DNA of 31,879 nt from Clostridia bacterium (GCA_028709105.1 JAQVYD010000003.1:1-31879), one strand, 5' to 3'. Positions 16,406-25,708 are shown, numbered from the stretch's first letter. Made by a program: numbers and translations. The notes: generated by a model from the letters alone, not told the origin.

Positions 16406-16999
16406 ATGCTCTTTCAGAAAGACAAAGGCAATTTAATTATTATTTCCGGACCCTCCGGGGTAGGTAAAGGAACAGTTTGCCGTGCTTTGTTAGAAAAATA
16501 TGATGATGTAGCCTTATCTATCTCGGCAACTACTAGAAAAGCACGTATCGGCGAAAAAGAGGGCAGGGAATATTTTTTTTACACCCGGGAAAAATTTTTA
16601 CAGTTGATTGAAAAAAAGGCCTTTTTAGAATGGGCCGAGGTTTTTGATAATTATTATGGTACTCCTCTTCCTTATGTGCAAAAAATTCTGCAGCAAGGGC
16701 AGGATTGCCTTTTGGAAATTGATGTGCAGGGAGCATTGCAGGTAAAAGCTAAATGGCCGACGGGAGTCTTTGTTTTTTTAGTGCCTCCTTCTCGTGAGGA
16801 GTTAGTAAGAAGGATTACCTGTCGTGGCACCGAAACTATTACAGAGATGCAGAAACGATTGAAGCAGGCAGAGGACGAGATGGCTCATCTCCAGGAATAT
16901 GATTATGTTGTCGTCAATGATTTTGTTCAACAAGCAGTAGAGAAACTTCGTGCCATTATTGTTGGGGAAAGATGTCGTGTCTCCCGTTTAAATCTGTGA
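16406..16999 (+). CDS. gmk: Guanylate kinase
   Basis: A 197-residue enzyme that phosphorylates GMP to GDP with ATP. The P-loop GPSGVGKGT is near the N-terminus. GMP-binding features follow: STTRKAR-like SATTRKARIGEKEGREYFF (split as SATTRKAR and GREYFF), EWAEVFDNYYGTP and LEIDVQGALQVK. The start is uncertain: ATG 16406 has a GGTGA site 5 bases away, while in-frame GTG codons at 16394 and 16397 would add four or three residues but have a poorly spaced GCGGAG. It is followed by rpoZ after 54 bases. Confidence 0.95.
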   Translation: MLFQKDKGNLIIISGPSGVGKGTVCRALLEKYDDVALSISATTRKARIGEKEGREYFFYTREKFLQLIEKKAFLEWAEVFDNYYGTPLPYVQKILQQGQDCLLEIDVQGALQVKAKWPTGVFVFLVPPSREELVRRITCRGTETITEMQKRLKQAEDEMAHLQEYDYVVVNDFVQQAVEKLRAIIVGERCRVSRLNL

Positions 17000-17053
17000 T
17001 AAAATTAATTATTCAGGGGTAATTAGATCAAAAGAGGAGGCTTTGATGAATTC

Positions 17054-17269
17054 ATGGAACAACCTTATTTAGAGGAAATGATGGGGAAATTAGATTCCAA
17101 ATATGCGTTAGTCGTAGCTGTTGCTAAAAGGGCTAGGCAATTAACAGAGGGGAGTATTTCTTGTGTCAAGGGTCTAACAATAGATAAAGTCAAATCTGTT
17201 AGTATCGCCATGCGGGAAATTGCTACCGGTAAAATAAGAATAAAAATTCCTAAGGGAGGCATTAAATAG
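17054..17269 (+). CDS. rpoZ: RNA polymerase omega subunit
   Basis: A 71-residue omega subunit that helps assemble beta prime. The N-terminus EEMMGKLDSKYALVVAVAKRARQL is the family signature, and the AMREIATGKI segment is conserved near the C-terminus. ATG 17054 is the only in-frame start nearby, yet the strong GAGGAGG (17034-17040) is 13 bases away. An out-of-frame ATG at 17046, at better spacing, begins an 8-codon frame that ends inside rpoZ. The order gmk-rpoZ-coaBC is conserved. Confidence 0.95.
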   Translation: MEQPYLEEMMGKLDSKYALVVAVAKRARQLTEGSISCVKGLTIDKVKSVSIAMREIATGKIRIKIPKGGIK

Positions 17270-17282
17270 GGAGGAAAAGGCA

Positions 17283-18488
17283 GTGTTTAAAGATAGGCGT
17301 ATTATTGTGGGGATTACGGGAAGCATTGCTGCTTATAAAGCGATTGAGCTTGTTAGCAGTCTGAAGAAAAAAGGCGCTGATGTGTACTGTATTATGACCA
17401 AGTCGGCACAAAAATTTCTGACTCCACTTACTTTAAGGACTCTTTCGCAAAATCCGGTAATCACCGAAATGTTTGCTGAACCACAGCTTTGGAATGTAGA
17501 ACATGTGGGGTTGGCTGAGGCTGCGGATTTGATAATGGTCGTACCTGCTACGGCTAATATAATAGCTAAGGTTTGTTATGGTCTTGCTGATGATTTTTTA
17601 TCAACGACGATCATGGCCACAAAAGCTCCGGTTCTTTTAGCTCCGGCGATGAATCACCAGATGTATTGGAATCCTATTGTGCAGGAGAACATCGCTAGTT
17701 TGAAGCAACGGGGTTATCTTTTTGTTGGTCCCGGATCTGGTGATTTGGCTTGTGGAGCAAGGGGACAAGGGCGTTTGATTGAACTGGAAGTAATTTTAGG
17801 CAAAGCTGAAGAACTATTGTTTCAGGATAAACCTTTACAGGGGAAAAAAGTTTTGGTAACGGCCGGACCGACCAGAGAACCGTTAGATCCCGTGCGGTTT
17901 TTGACGAATAGGAGTTCGGGGCGCATGGGTTATGCGGTAGCTAAACAAGCTTATTTGTTGGGGGCGGAGGTTCTTTTAATTAGCGGGCCTACGGAAATAC
18001 AGCCTTTTCCCGGCGTAAAGTGCCTCAGGATTGAAACGGCACAAGAAATGTATCAGGCTGTGCTTGCCCATGCGGAAGATTGCCAGATAATCATTAAAAC
18101 GGCGGCGGTAGCTGATTATCGGCCTAAAAGCAGAAGTGCTGAAAAAATAAAAAAGCGGTCCGGAGGGTTGGTTCTGGAATTGACTAACAATCCAGATATT
18201 TTAGCAGAATTGGGAAAAAAGAAAAAAGAACAGATTTTAGTAGGTTTTGCCGCTGAAACGGAAAAAATGTTATCTTTTGCCGCGGAAAAGGCCGCGCAAA
18301 AAAACCTCGATTTTATTGTGGCCAATGACATTACGCAAGAAGGTGCCGGTTTTGCCGGTGACACCAATATTGTTTCTTTGGTTTTTCCTGCCGGTGAGAT
18401 TAAAAACTTGGGAAAAATGAGCAAAGACGATGTTGCCAAGCTAATCCTGCAGGAAGTAATAAAAATTATGGGAGAAAAGGAGTGGTAG
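17283..18488 (+). CDS. coaBC: Bifunctional phosphopantothenoylcysteine decarboxylase / phosphopantothenate-cysteine ligase
   Basis: A 401-residue fusion enzyme for two steps of coenzyme A synthesis. The CoaC half (1-180) binds FMN. It has GITGSIAAYKA at the start, catalytic His74 in NVEHVGL, PAMN at 121-124 and Cys157 in GDLACGARGQGR. The CoaB half begins near 186 with VTAGPTREPLDPVRFLTNRS (dimer and nucleotide region) and includes VANDIT near the end. GTG is the start, 9 bases after GGGAGG. It ends 2 bases before metK, whose ribosome binding site is inside coaBC. Confidence 0.96.
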   Translation: MFKDRRIIVGITGSIAAYKAIELVSSLKKKGADVYCIMTKSAQKFLTPLTLRTLSQNPVITEMFAEPQLWNVEHVGLAEAADLIMVVPATANIIAKVCYGLADDFLSTTIMATKAPVLLAPAMNHQMYWNPIVQENIASLKQRGYLFVGPGSGDLACGARGQGRLIELEVILGKAEELLFQDKPLQGKKVLVTAGPTREPLDPVRFLTNRSSGRMGYAVAKQAYLLGAEVLLISGPTEIQPFPGVKCLRIETAQEMYQAVLAHAEDCQIIIKTAAVADYRPKSRSAEKIKKRSGGLVLELTNNPDILAELGKKKKEQILVGFAAETEKMLSFAAEKAAQKNLDFIVANDITQEGAGFAGDTNIVSLVFPAGEIKNLGKMSKDDVAKLILQEVIKIMGEKEW

Positions 18489-18490
18489 CC

Positions 18491-19681
18491 TTGGTAAGAA
18501 AGCTTTTTACTTCTGAATCTGTTACGGAAGGTCATCCCGATAAAGTTGCCGATCAGATTTCTGATGCGATTTTGGATGAGATTTTGACTAATGACCCCAT
18601 GGCTAGAGTAGCTTGTGAAACAGCAGTAACGACAGGTCTTGTTTTGGTGATGGGGGAAATAACTACCACTTGTTATGTGGATATTCCTAAAGTAGTACGG
18701 CAAACAGTGCAAGAGATCGGCTATACCCGGGCAAAATATGGTTTTGATGGCGGTACATGTGCTGTTTTGACGGCGATAGATGAACAATCGCCTGATATTG
18801 CCTTAGGTGTAAATAAAGCTTTGGAAGTTAAAACCGGAGAAATGACGGAAGATGAAATTGCAGCACTGGGGGCCGGGGATCAAGGGATGATGTACGGTTA
18901 TGCTACCAATGAAACGCCTGAGTACATGCCGCTTAATCTTACTTTAGCCCATAAGCTGGTGCGTCGTCTTACTGAGGTGCGCAAACAAAAAATATTGCCT
19001 TATTTGCGTCCTGATGGGAAGTCACAGGTTACGGTGGAATATGAAGACGGCAAACCGGTACGGGTTGATACGATTGTTATTTCCGCACAGCATAGTGCCA
19101 GAGTAGAAGTAGAGAATATTAAAAAAGATATTATTGCAGAGGTCATTAATCCTGTCTTGCCTACTGGTTTTTGCGATAAAAAGACAAGGTTTTTGATTAA
19201 TCCTACCGGAAGATTTGTGATCGGGGGCCCGATGGGTGATTCCGGACTTACCGGAAGGAAGATCATTGTTGATACTTACGGAGGGATGGCTCGTCATGGT
19301 GGGGGAGCTTTCTCCGGTAAAGATCCGACGAAGGTTGACCGGTCGGCTTCTTATGCCGCACGATATGTGGCCAAAAACATCGTCGCTGCCGGTTTGGCGG
19401 AAAAATGTGAATTGCAGTTGGCTTATGTCATTGGCGTGGCCCGGCCTGTCAGCATTATGGTTAATACCTTTGGTACGGGGAAAGTTGCGGAAGAACAAAT
19501 TGTCACAGCGATTGAAGAGCTTTTTGACCTGCGTCCCGCCGCGATTATTCAAAAATTAGGGCTGCGTCGTCCTCTTTACAAACAGACGGCTGCTTATGGT
19601 CATTTTGGCAGGTTGGATTTAGATCTGCCTTGGGAAAGGCTGGATCGAGTAGAGGATTTAAAAAAATATTTTCGGTGTTAA
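18491..19681 (+). CDS. metK: S-adenosylmethionine synthetase
   Basis: A 396-residue enzyme that makes S-adenosylmethionine from methionine and ATP. Signatures are FTSESVTEGHPDK at residues 6-18, GAGDQGMMYGYA at 127-138 and GGGAFSGKDPTKVDRSA in the C-terminal half. TTG 18491 is chosen: AAGGAG (18477-18482) lies 8 bases upstream and the protein then starts MVRKLFTSES at the family position. An in-frame GTG at 18482 overlaps that site. No SAM riboswitch lies before it, since the upstream sequence is coaBC coding. Downstream rsmB, rlmN and yicC-region genes include several that consume or cleave SAM. Confidence 0.96.
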   Translation: MVRKLFTSESVTEGHPDKVADQISDAILDEILTNDPMARVACETAVTTGLVLVMGEITTTCYVDIPKVVRQTVQEIGYTRAKYGFDGGTCAVLTAIDEQSPDIALGVNKALEVKTGEMTEDEIAALGAGDQGMMYGYATNETPEYMPLNLTLAHKLVRRLTEVRKQKILPYLRPDGKSQVTVEYEDGKPVRVDTIVISAQHSARVEVENIKKDIIAEVINPVLPTGFCDKKTRFLINPTGRFVIGGPMGDSGLTGRKIIVDTYGGMARHGGGAFSGKDPTKVDRSASYAARYVAKNIVAAGLAEKCELQLAYVIGVARPVSIMVNTFGTGKVAEEQIVTAIEELFDLRPAAIIQKLGLRRPLYKQTAAYGHFGRLDLDLPWERLDRVEDLKKYFRC

Positions 19682-19707
19682 GATGATTGTTTAGGGGAGT
19701 AAGAGTA

Positions 19708-22128
19708 ATGTATGCTGATGTTTTGATAATGGGAACTCCTAGTAACCATGAGCAAATCTTTACTTATAAAATTCCTGCCGAGCTGAATATACAGGCTGGT
19801 TTATTGGTTTCTGTTCCGCTAAGACAAAGAACTTTGCAAGGGTTAGTTCTTTCTGTTTATCAAGAGAAGCCTAGTTTGAGCGGGCTTAAAGAGATTAAGC
19901 AGGTTTTAACTCAGGAGCCTGTGGTGACGGCTTGTGGGCTGGAACTAGCACATTGGCTTGCCGATTATTATGTATGCTCTCTGAATAAAGCTATGCAGCT
20001 CTTTCTTCCGCCTCCGGTAAGGAAAAAAGAAAAGATCCTTTATTTCCCGGGTACTTCTTTTTTAGCGGGAGAATTGTTGTTACAAGAAAAGGAAAGCAAA
20101 ATACTTAAAATTTTAAGTGATCAGGCCGCCTTAGGTTTAACTAGCCGTGCCATTGGGCGAAAATTACAACAGCCTGTGCAGAAAGAATTAGAATATTTAC
20201 TGGAAAATAAACTTATTCGGGTGGTTAAGGTCTTCGTTCCTCAAGTGACTAAAAAAGAAAAAATAGTTTTTCAGATTAAAGCCGGATGCGGCGAGGCTGA
20301 AGAATTATTAAGGAGGGCCCCACGACAAAGGGCGATCTTAGAGTTGCTAAGGGAAGCCCCTCACACCCAAGATGATTTGAAAGCTAAAGGGGTCTATAGT
20401 AAAACTGCTCTGCAGGGTTTAATCGAGAAAGAGCTGATTGAAAGATGCCGGGAGGGGGTAGTTCGCCATCCTCTTCAGGGAAAATTGCTGAATGTGAGAC
20501 CGCCGGTTTTAAATCTTGCTCAAGAACGAGCTTGTGCCGCTATTTGTCATCATCTTCAGGCAGAGCCAAGAAAATGGCTGCTTTTCGGAATTACCGGAAG
20601 TGGAAAGACAGAAGTATATTTACGGGTGATGGAAGAGGTTTTAAGACAAGGTCAACAGGTTTTGTATTTAGTGCCGGAAATATCCTTGACCCCTCAGATT
20701 GTTTCTCTTTTAGCAGACGTTTTTGGAGAAAAGGTGGCGATCTTACATAGTGCCTTATCTGCGGGTGAAAGATATGACCAATGGATGAAAATTAGAGAGG
20801 GTCAGGCGAGTGTTGTCTTAGGACCTCGTTCTGCAGTTTTTGCTCCGTTTACTAATTTAGGCTTAATTATTATTGATGAAGAGCACGAAAATACTTATAA
20901 GCAGAATGAACCTGACCCGCGTTATGATGCTCGCCGTGTTGCTGAAAAGTTAGCGGAATTAGCGGGAGCAACCTTAATTATGGGTTCGGCGACTCCTTCT
21001 TTGCGTTCTTTTTATTTAGCGGAAAAGGGGAGCTATGGGCTCTTGAAATTGCCTCATCGTGTCGCTTCTCGTCCTTTACCCAGGATAGAAATTGTTGATT
21101 TGAAACAGGAATTGCGTGCAGGAAATAGAAGTATTTTCAGTAAAAAATTGCTGGAAGCTTTACAAAGGACGATTACAGAAGGTGAACAGGCCATTCTCTT
21201 TATGAATAGGAGAGGTTTTCATACTTATGTGATGTGCCGCGAATGTGGCAAACCTCTAACTTGTCCCCATTGTAGTATTACCTTGATTTATCATCAGGCT
21301 AAAGGTAAGCTGGTTTGTCATTATTGTCATTATCAACGTTCTCTGCCTAAGCATTGTGCTTTTTGCGGCAGTTCTTATGTACGTTATTATGGAACAGGAA
21401 CGGAACGCGTGGCCATGGAGTTTGCCAAGCTTTTTCCTGGTGTTTCCTTTTTACGGATGGATACAGATACGACACAGAGGAAAGATAGCCATATGCGAAT
21501 GATCAAAGAGTTTCAGGAGGGTAGGGCGCAGGTGCTTATTGGCACACAGATGATCGCGAAAGGTTTGGATTTTCCGGAAGTGACTTTAGTCGGTGTGGTT
21601 AATCCGGACTTTCTTGTTAATATGCCTGATTATCAAGCAGGAGAACGGGCCTATCAATTAATGACTCAAGTAGCGGGAAGGGCGGGGAGAGGTGAGAAAG
21701 CAGGGGAAGTGTTAATCCAGACGTATGACCCTGAACATTATCTTTTTTCTGCGGTAGTGCAACAAAATTATGAGGCTTTTTATCAACAGGAGATAGCCAA
21801 CCGCGAAGCTTTGCAGTATCCGCCGTTTCTTTATTTAGCACGGATTATGGTAAGCGGTTATCAGGAAAGACAGGTTATGCAGAGAATACAAGAGTGGCTG
21901 GAAATTTTGCGCAGTGAAAGGTTAAGCTTAAAAGAAGAGGTGGAATTTCTGGGTCCGGGGCCGGCTCCTTTAGGCTTTTTGAAAAAGAGATTCCGTTATC
22001 ATCTTCTTATAAAAAGCGGTCAATTAAAGGTTTTACAATATTTAACCCGGCAGGTTAGGGAGAGAGATTTGAAAAATAGTGGCGAACCACGTACCATTAT
22101 TGATCTTGAACCGCAAAATTTACTTTAA
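19708..22128 (+). CDS. priA: Primosomal protein N' (replication restart helicase)
   Basis: An 806-residue superfamily 2 helicase that reloads the replisome at stalled forks. The N-terminal 3' DNA-binding domain (about 1-100) is followed by the helicase core with Walker A GITGSGKT at 294-301 and DEEH at 390-393. Eight cysteines between about 510 and 557 (CRECGKPLTCPHC, then LVCHYC and CAFC) form the two zinc sites. Helicase motifs V-VI (GTQMIAKGLDFP, QVAGRAGR) follow. ATG 19708 has GGGGAG 9 bases upstream, better than the in-frame TTG at 19687. Confidence 0.96.
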   Translation: MYADVLIMGTPSNHEQIFTYKIPAELNIQAGLLVSVPLRQRTLQGLVLSVYQEKPSLSGLKEIKQVLTQEPVVTACGLELAHWLADYYVCSLNKAMQLFLPPPVRKKEKILYFPGTSFLAGELLLQEKESKILKILSDQAALGLTSRAIGRKLQQPVQKELEYLLENKLIRVVKVFVPQVTKKEKIVFQIKAGCGEAEELLRRAPRQRAILELLREAPHTQDDLKAKGVYSKTALQGLIEKELIERCREGVVRHPLQGKLLNVRPPVLNLAQERACAAICHHLQAEPRKWLLFGITGSGKTEVYLRVMEEVLRQGQQVLYLVPEISLTPQIVSLLADVFGEKVAILHSALSAGERYDQWMKIREGQASVVLGPRSAVFAPFTNLGLIIIDEEHENTYKQNEPDPRYDARRVAEKLAELAGATLIMGSATPSLRSFYLAEKGSYGLLKLPHRVASRPLPRIEIVDLKQELRAGNRSIFSKKLLEALQRTITEGEQAILFMNRRGFHTYVMCRECGKPLTCPHCSITLIYHQAKGKLVCHYCHYQRSLPKHCAFCGSSYVRYYGTGTERVAMEFAKLFPGVSFLRMDTDTTQRKDSHMRMIKEFQEGRAQVLIGTQMIAKGLDFPEVTLVGVVNPDFLVNMPDYQAGERAYQLMTQVAGRAGRGEKAGEVLIQTYDPEHYLFSAVVQQNYEAFYQQEIANREALQYPPFLYLARIMVSGYQERQVMQRIQEWLEILRSERLSLKEEVEFLGPGPAPLGFLKKRFRYHLLIKSGQLKVLQYLTRQVRERDLKNSGEPRTIIDLEPQNLL

Positions 22129-22172
22129 AGAAGATGGGGAATCATCGTTATCTTGTGTGAGGAGGAAAATTA

Positions 22173-22631
22173 ATGGCTGTTTATCAAATTGTGAAGATCC
22201 CTGATGTGATTTTACGTCAACAGGCGAAAAAAGTAGAGAAAATTACACCTCAGATTGAGAAACTGCTAGACAATTTAAGAGATACGTTATGTGCTACTGC
22301 TATTGGGGTGGGTCTGGCTGCTCCGCAAATTGGTGTTTCTAAACGGGTCATTGTGATCAAAATTGAAGAAGATTTATATCAATTGGTCAATCCGGAGATT
22401 ATCCAAGCAGAAGGTTCGGCAATTGATGTAGAAGGCTGTTTAAGTGTTCCTGATATAATTGGCGAGGTGACAAGGGCTGAAAAGGTTTTAATCAAAGCCC
22501 TTGATCGTCAGGGGAAAGAATTAGAAATACAGGCGGATGGACTTTTAGCGAGGGTTCTGCAGCATGAAATAGATCATTTAGAGGGCATCCTTTTTATTGA
22601 TAAAGCTAAGAATCTTCGTCCTATGGAGTGA
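22173..22631 (+). CDS. def: Peptide deformylase
   Basis: A 152-residue metalloenzyme that removes the formyl group from nascent proteins. All three motifs are present: GVGLAAPQIG (45-54), EGCLSVP (87-93, metal ligand Cys89) and QHEIDHLEG (130-138, ligands His131 and His135, catalytic Glu132). GAGGAGG precedes the ATG. It is directly followed by fmt, which adds the same formyl group to initiator tRNA; the pair is almost universal. Confidence 0.97.
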   Translation: MAVYQIVKIPDVILRQQAKKVEKITPQIEKLLDNLRDTLCATAIGVGLAAPQIGVSKRVIVIKIEEDLYQLVNPEIIQAEGSAIDVEGCLSVPDIIGEVTRAEKVLIKALDRQGKELEIQADGLLARVLQHEIDHLEGILFIDKAKNLRPME

Positions 22632-22637
22632 ATGATG

Positions 22638-23576
22638 ATGCGGATCGTATTTATGGGAACTCCGGATTTTGCGGTACCTGTTTTGGTAAAGCTGGGGCAG
22701 GCCGGTTATGACCTCGCCGCTGTTGTTACTCAGCCTGATCGCCCTCGAGGGCGCGGGCATAAGGTGAGTTTTTCTCCGGTGAAGGAAAAAGCTTTAGAGA
22801 TGGGGTTAAAGGTACTTCAACCTGCTCGCGTTAAGGATAAATCTTTTATAAAAACTTTACAGGAACTGCAGCCGGAGTTAATTGTTGTCGCAGCTTTCGG
22901 ACAAATTTTACCTGCAGAAGTTTTAAATATTCCTGTTTATGGCTGTCTTAATGTTCATGCCTCCTTGCTGCCTCGTTATCGAGGGGCTGCTCCTCTGCAG
23001 CGAGCCATGATGGCGGGAGAGAAGAAGACAGGTGTAACGATTATGTTGATGGACCAAGGGTTAGATACAGGGGACATCTTGACTCAAGCAGAGGTGGAAA
23101 TTCCTTATAATTTTAATTGTGGTCAGTTACATGATCGTTTAGCGAGAAGCGGTGCTGAATTATTAATCAAAACACTTCCTCTTTGGCAAAAAGGGGAAAT
23201 ATCGCCTCAATCCCAGACAGGGGCGGAGTCCAACTATGCCGCACCACTGAAAAAGGAAGATGAAAAAATTGATTGGGCGAATTCTGCCGCAGTGCTTTAT
23301 AATCAGATTAGGGGTTTGACTCCTTTTCCCGGTGCTTATACAGTTTTTCAAGGAAAACCTTTAAAAATTAGCGAAAGTGAGCTATACGCTTTTACGGGTC
23401 AGCCGGCAGTACCGGGTACTGTACTTCTTTTGCTAAAGGGACAAGGCTTTGTCGTGCAGACGGGTGCCGGTTGCCTTTTGGTCAAACAGGTACAGCCTGT
23501 AGGTAAAAAGACGATGCCGGCACATAGTTTTATTAATGGTTATCATCTTGAGGTGGGCGATGTCTTCAACAATTAA
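22638..23576 (+). CDS. fmt: Methionyl-tRNA formyltransferase
   Basis: A 312-residue enzyme that formylates initiator Met-tRNA with 10-formyl-tetrahydrofolate. It shows MGTPDFAVPVL at the start, NVHASLLPRYRGAAPLQRAM with the catalytic Asn and His, and MDQGLDTGDIL. Three ATG codons run in frame at 22632, 22635 and 22638; the third is placed 9 bases after GGAG and matches the family start MRIVFMGTP. The gene follows the def stop immediately and overlaps the next gene by 17 bases. Confidence 0.96.
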   Translation: MRIVFMGTPDFAVPVLVKLGQAGYDLAAVVTQPDRPRGRGHKVSFSPVKEKALEMGLKVLQPARVKDKSFIKTLQELQPELIVVAAFGQILPAEVLNIPVYGCLNVHASLLPRYRGAAPLQRAMMAGEKKTGVTIMLMDQGLDTGDILTQAEVEIPYNFNCGQLHDRLARSGAELLIKTLPLWQKGEISPQSQTGAESNYAAPLKKEDEKIDWANSAAVLYNQIRGLTPFPGAYTVFQGKPLKISESELYAFTGQPAVPGTVLLLLKGQGFVVQTGAGCLLVKQVQPVGKKTMPAHSFINGYHLEVGDVFNN

Positions 23577-24366
23577 GAAAAACAAGGAAGCGGAACAACG
23601 AGCTAAAAAAAGAATATTTGTCGGTTTGCTGCTTGGTAGTCTCTTGTTTTTAGCCGCAGTAGTTGCTTTTGCTTGGTGGTTGGTTTCCAGGCAGGCCTTT
23701 TACTTAAACAAGATTCTTTTAACGGTGGTTATCGCCGTTGCCATAGTTTTTTTTGTTCTTTTGTCTGTAGGGTTGTTGGGATTAATTTGGAGCTTGTGGC
23801 GTTCTAAAGAGATAGCTCCTTTGCAAAGCATTATGCGTACAGCGACCAGGGTGCTGTTCCCTTTAGCTATCTGGATGGGCAAATGGCTGGGCTTGGCGGA
23901 AGAGAAGATCAAAAGCTCTTATATTCAGGTTTCGAACCAGTTGGTAAGAACACAGACTAAGTTAAAAGCATATCAAAAGGTCATGCTTTTAGCCCCTCAT
24001 TGCCTGCAGTGGATCCATTGCCCTCATAAAATAACGATCAATGTGGATAATTGTAAAAGATGTGGTCACTGTCCGATTGCGGATTTGCTTGACCTAGCTC
24101 AAAAAACAGGGGCGCATCTGGAGGTAGTTACCGGAGGAACAATGGCGCGTAAGGTGATTAAGGAATATCACCCTCAAGCGGTAGTAGCGATTGCCTGTGA
24201 AAGAGATTTAACTAGTGGGATTCAAGATGTGGAGGGGTTGCCGGTGCTGGGGATAGTCAATGAACGACCTGAAGGCCCTTGTGCTAATACGAGGGTGGAT
24301 TTAAGTAAAGTAGAAGAAGCGATCAGAGGTTTTCGCCAAGAGACAGGGATAAGTAATGAAAGATAG
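23560..24366 (+). CDS. DUF116 membrane protein with a cysteine-rich domain
   Basis: A 268-residue protein. A basic N-terminus is followed by two hydrophobic segments (about 20-42 and 51-80). The DUF116 domain (about 140-260) has seven cysteines (148, 154, 165, 168, 171, 213, 241), including CKRCGHCP, a spacing suited to metal or Fe-S binding. The function of the family is unknown. ATG 23560 lies inside the end of fmt after GAGGTG; an in-frame ATG at 23536 is less likely. The end overlaps rsmB by 11 bases, so it is embedded in the fmt-rsmB translation cluster by coupled overlaps. No homologue sits here in Bacillus. Confidence 0.82.
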   Translation: MSSTIKKNKEAEQRAKKRIFVGLLLGSLLFLAAVVAFAWWLVSRQAFYLNKILLTVVIAVAIVFFVLLSVGLLGLIWSLWRSKEIAPLQSIMRTATRVLFPLAIWMGKWLGLAEEKIKSSYIQVSNQLVRTQTKLKAYQKVMLLAPHCLQWIHCPHKITINVDNCKRCGHCPIADLLDLAQKTGAHLEVVTGGTMARKVIKEYHPQAVVAIACERDLTSGIQDVEGLPVLGIVNERPEGPCANTRVDLSKVEEAIRGFRQETGISNER

Positions 24367-25708
24367 AGAGCTTGCTTTTCGGGTATTACTAGAGATTGAA
24401 GAAGGGGCTTATGCCAACCTTGTTCTTGCTGAAACCTTGCGTAAGGCTAAAAATCTTACTTCTTTGGATCGTGCTTTGATTACAGGGCTTGTTTACGGTA
24501 CTGTTAAATATCGCGCCAGCTTGGATTGGTTGATTGCAAAGACGGTTAAAAAGGTTGAGAAGCTGGAAAAAGAGCCTCGGATCTTATTGCGTCTTTCTTT
24601 TTATCAGCTTCTTTTTATGGACAAAATACCGCCTTTTGCTGTAACTAATGAGGCGGTTAAGCTTGCTAAAAAGTATTTTCATGCCGGTGTAGCTTCCTTG
24701 TTTAATGGTGTTTTGCGTAATTATTTACGCAATCCGGGCAAGGTTGTTTGGCCTGATGCTCAGGAAAATCCGCTGGAGTATTTAGAGGTTGTTTATTCCC
24801 ATCCCCGCTGGATGCTGGAACGTTGGTTGCAACGATACGGGTGGGAAAAAACGATTAAACTATGTCAGTATAATAATAACCCAACGGAATTATGGATTAG
24901 GACAAATACTTTAAAATGTTCACGGGAAGAACTTATGATAAGATTGCAAGAAGAAGGATGTGTTGTGATTCCGAGTTTACGAGTGCCGGAGGGTATTCTT
25001 CTGCAATCCGCGCCGCCGCTTGCTTCTTTGCCCAGTTTTCAGGCTGGGCTTTTTACGGTACAAGATGAAAGTTCGATGTTAGTGGCACATGTGCTTAATC
25101 CTCAGCCTCATCAAGCTGTTCTGGATGTTTGTGCCGGTCCGGGTGGTAAAACTACCCATCTTGCTCAACTGATGAAGAATCAGGGCGAAATTTTAGCTTG
25201 TGACGTGCATCAGCATCGGAGACGATTGATTGAAGAAAATGCGGCGAGGTTAGGGATAGACATTATTAAAACACAGCTTCTTGATGCAACAAGGATCGAA
25301 AGCGAGTTAAAGCGTCAATATGAGCTGGTGCTTGTTGATGCTCCTTGTTCAGGGCTTGGTGTGCTGCGCAGAAGACCTGATGCGCGTTGGCGTAAACAGG
25401 AAGAGGAAGTGCAAGCATTAGCAGCATTACAAACACAAATTTTAGCAAGTGTCTATCATCTTTTATTGCCGGGGGGTAAACTTATTTATAGTACTTGTAC
25501 GATTGAGCCGGAAGAGAATGTTCAGGTTGTAGATAAATTTATCGGCACACATGCTGATCTCGTTAGTTTTGATCTAACTTCTTATTTCCCCTATGGGCCA
25601 CGTACTCAGGAAGAAAACGAGGAATTAAAAAAGGGGCGGAGGCAGTTTTTGCCTTTTCAAGAGGGAATGGAGGGTTTTTTTATTGCCGGATTGCAGAAAA
25701 GAATTTAA
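24356..25708 (+). CDS. rsmB: 16S rRNA (cytosine-967-C5) methyltransferase
   Basis: A 450-residue SAM-dependent m5C methyltransferase. An N-terminal NusB-like RNA-binding domain (about 1-135) precedes the Rossmann domain with VCAGPGGKTTHLAQL, the DAPCSGLGVLRRRPDARW motif (Asp328, Cys331) and the nucleophile Cys381 in YSTCTIEPEEN. It starts inside the DUF116 gene and its own end holds the start and ribosome binding site of rlmN, so three genes are chained by overlaps. Confidence 0.95.
   Translation: MKDRELAFRVLLEIEEGAYANLVLAETLRKAKNLTSLDRALITGLVYGTVKYRASLDWLIAKTVKKVEKLEKEPRILLRLSFYQLLFMDKIPPFAVTNEAVKLAKKYFHAGVASLFNGVLRNYLRNPGKVVWPDAQENPLEYLEVVYSHPRWMLERWLQRYGWEKTIKLCQYNNNPTELWIRTNTLKCSREELMIRLQEEGCVVIPSLRVPEGILLQSAPPLASLPSFQAGLFTVQDESSMLVAHVLNPQPHQAVLDVCAGPGGKTTHLAQLMKNQGEILACDVHQHRRRLIEENAARLGIDIIKTQLLDATRIESELKRQYELVLVDAPCSGLGVLRRRPDARWRKQEEEVQALAALQTQILASVYHLLLPGGKLIYSTCTIEPEENVQVVDKFIGTHADLVSFDLTSYFPYGPRTQEENEELKKGRRQFLPFQEGMEGFFIAGLQKRI

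Noticed and set aside
18440..18490. SAM riboswitch before metK
   Set aside because: The upstream bases are coaBC coding sequence with no room for an aptamer.
18116..18787. A 223-codon open frame on the minus strand across coaBC and metK
   Set aside because: It lies opposite two well-supported genes, has no ribosome binding site or recognisable domain, and its residues follow from their codon use.
19022..19552. A 176-codon minus-strand frame opposite metK
   Set aside because: Shadow of a highly conserved gene, with no independent support.
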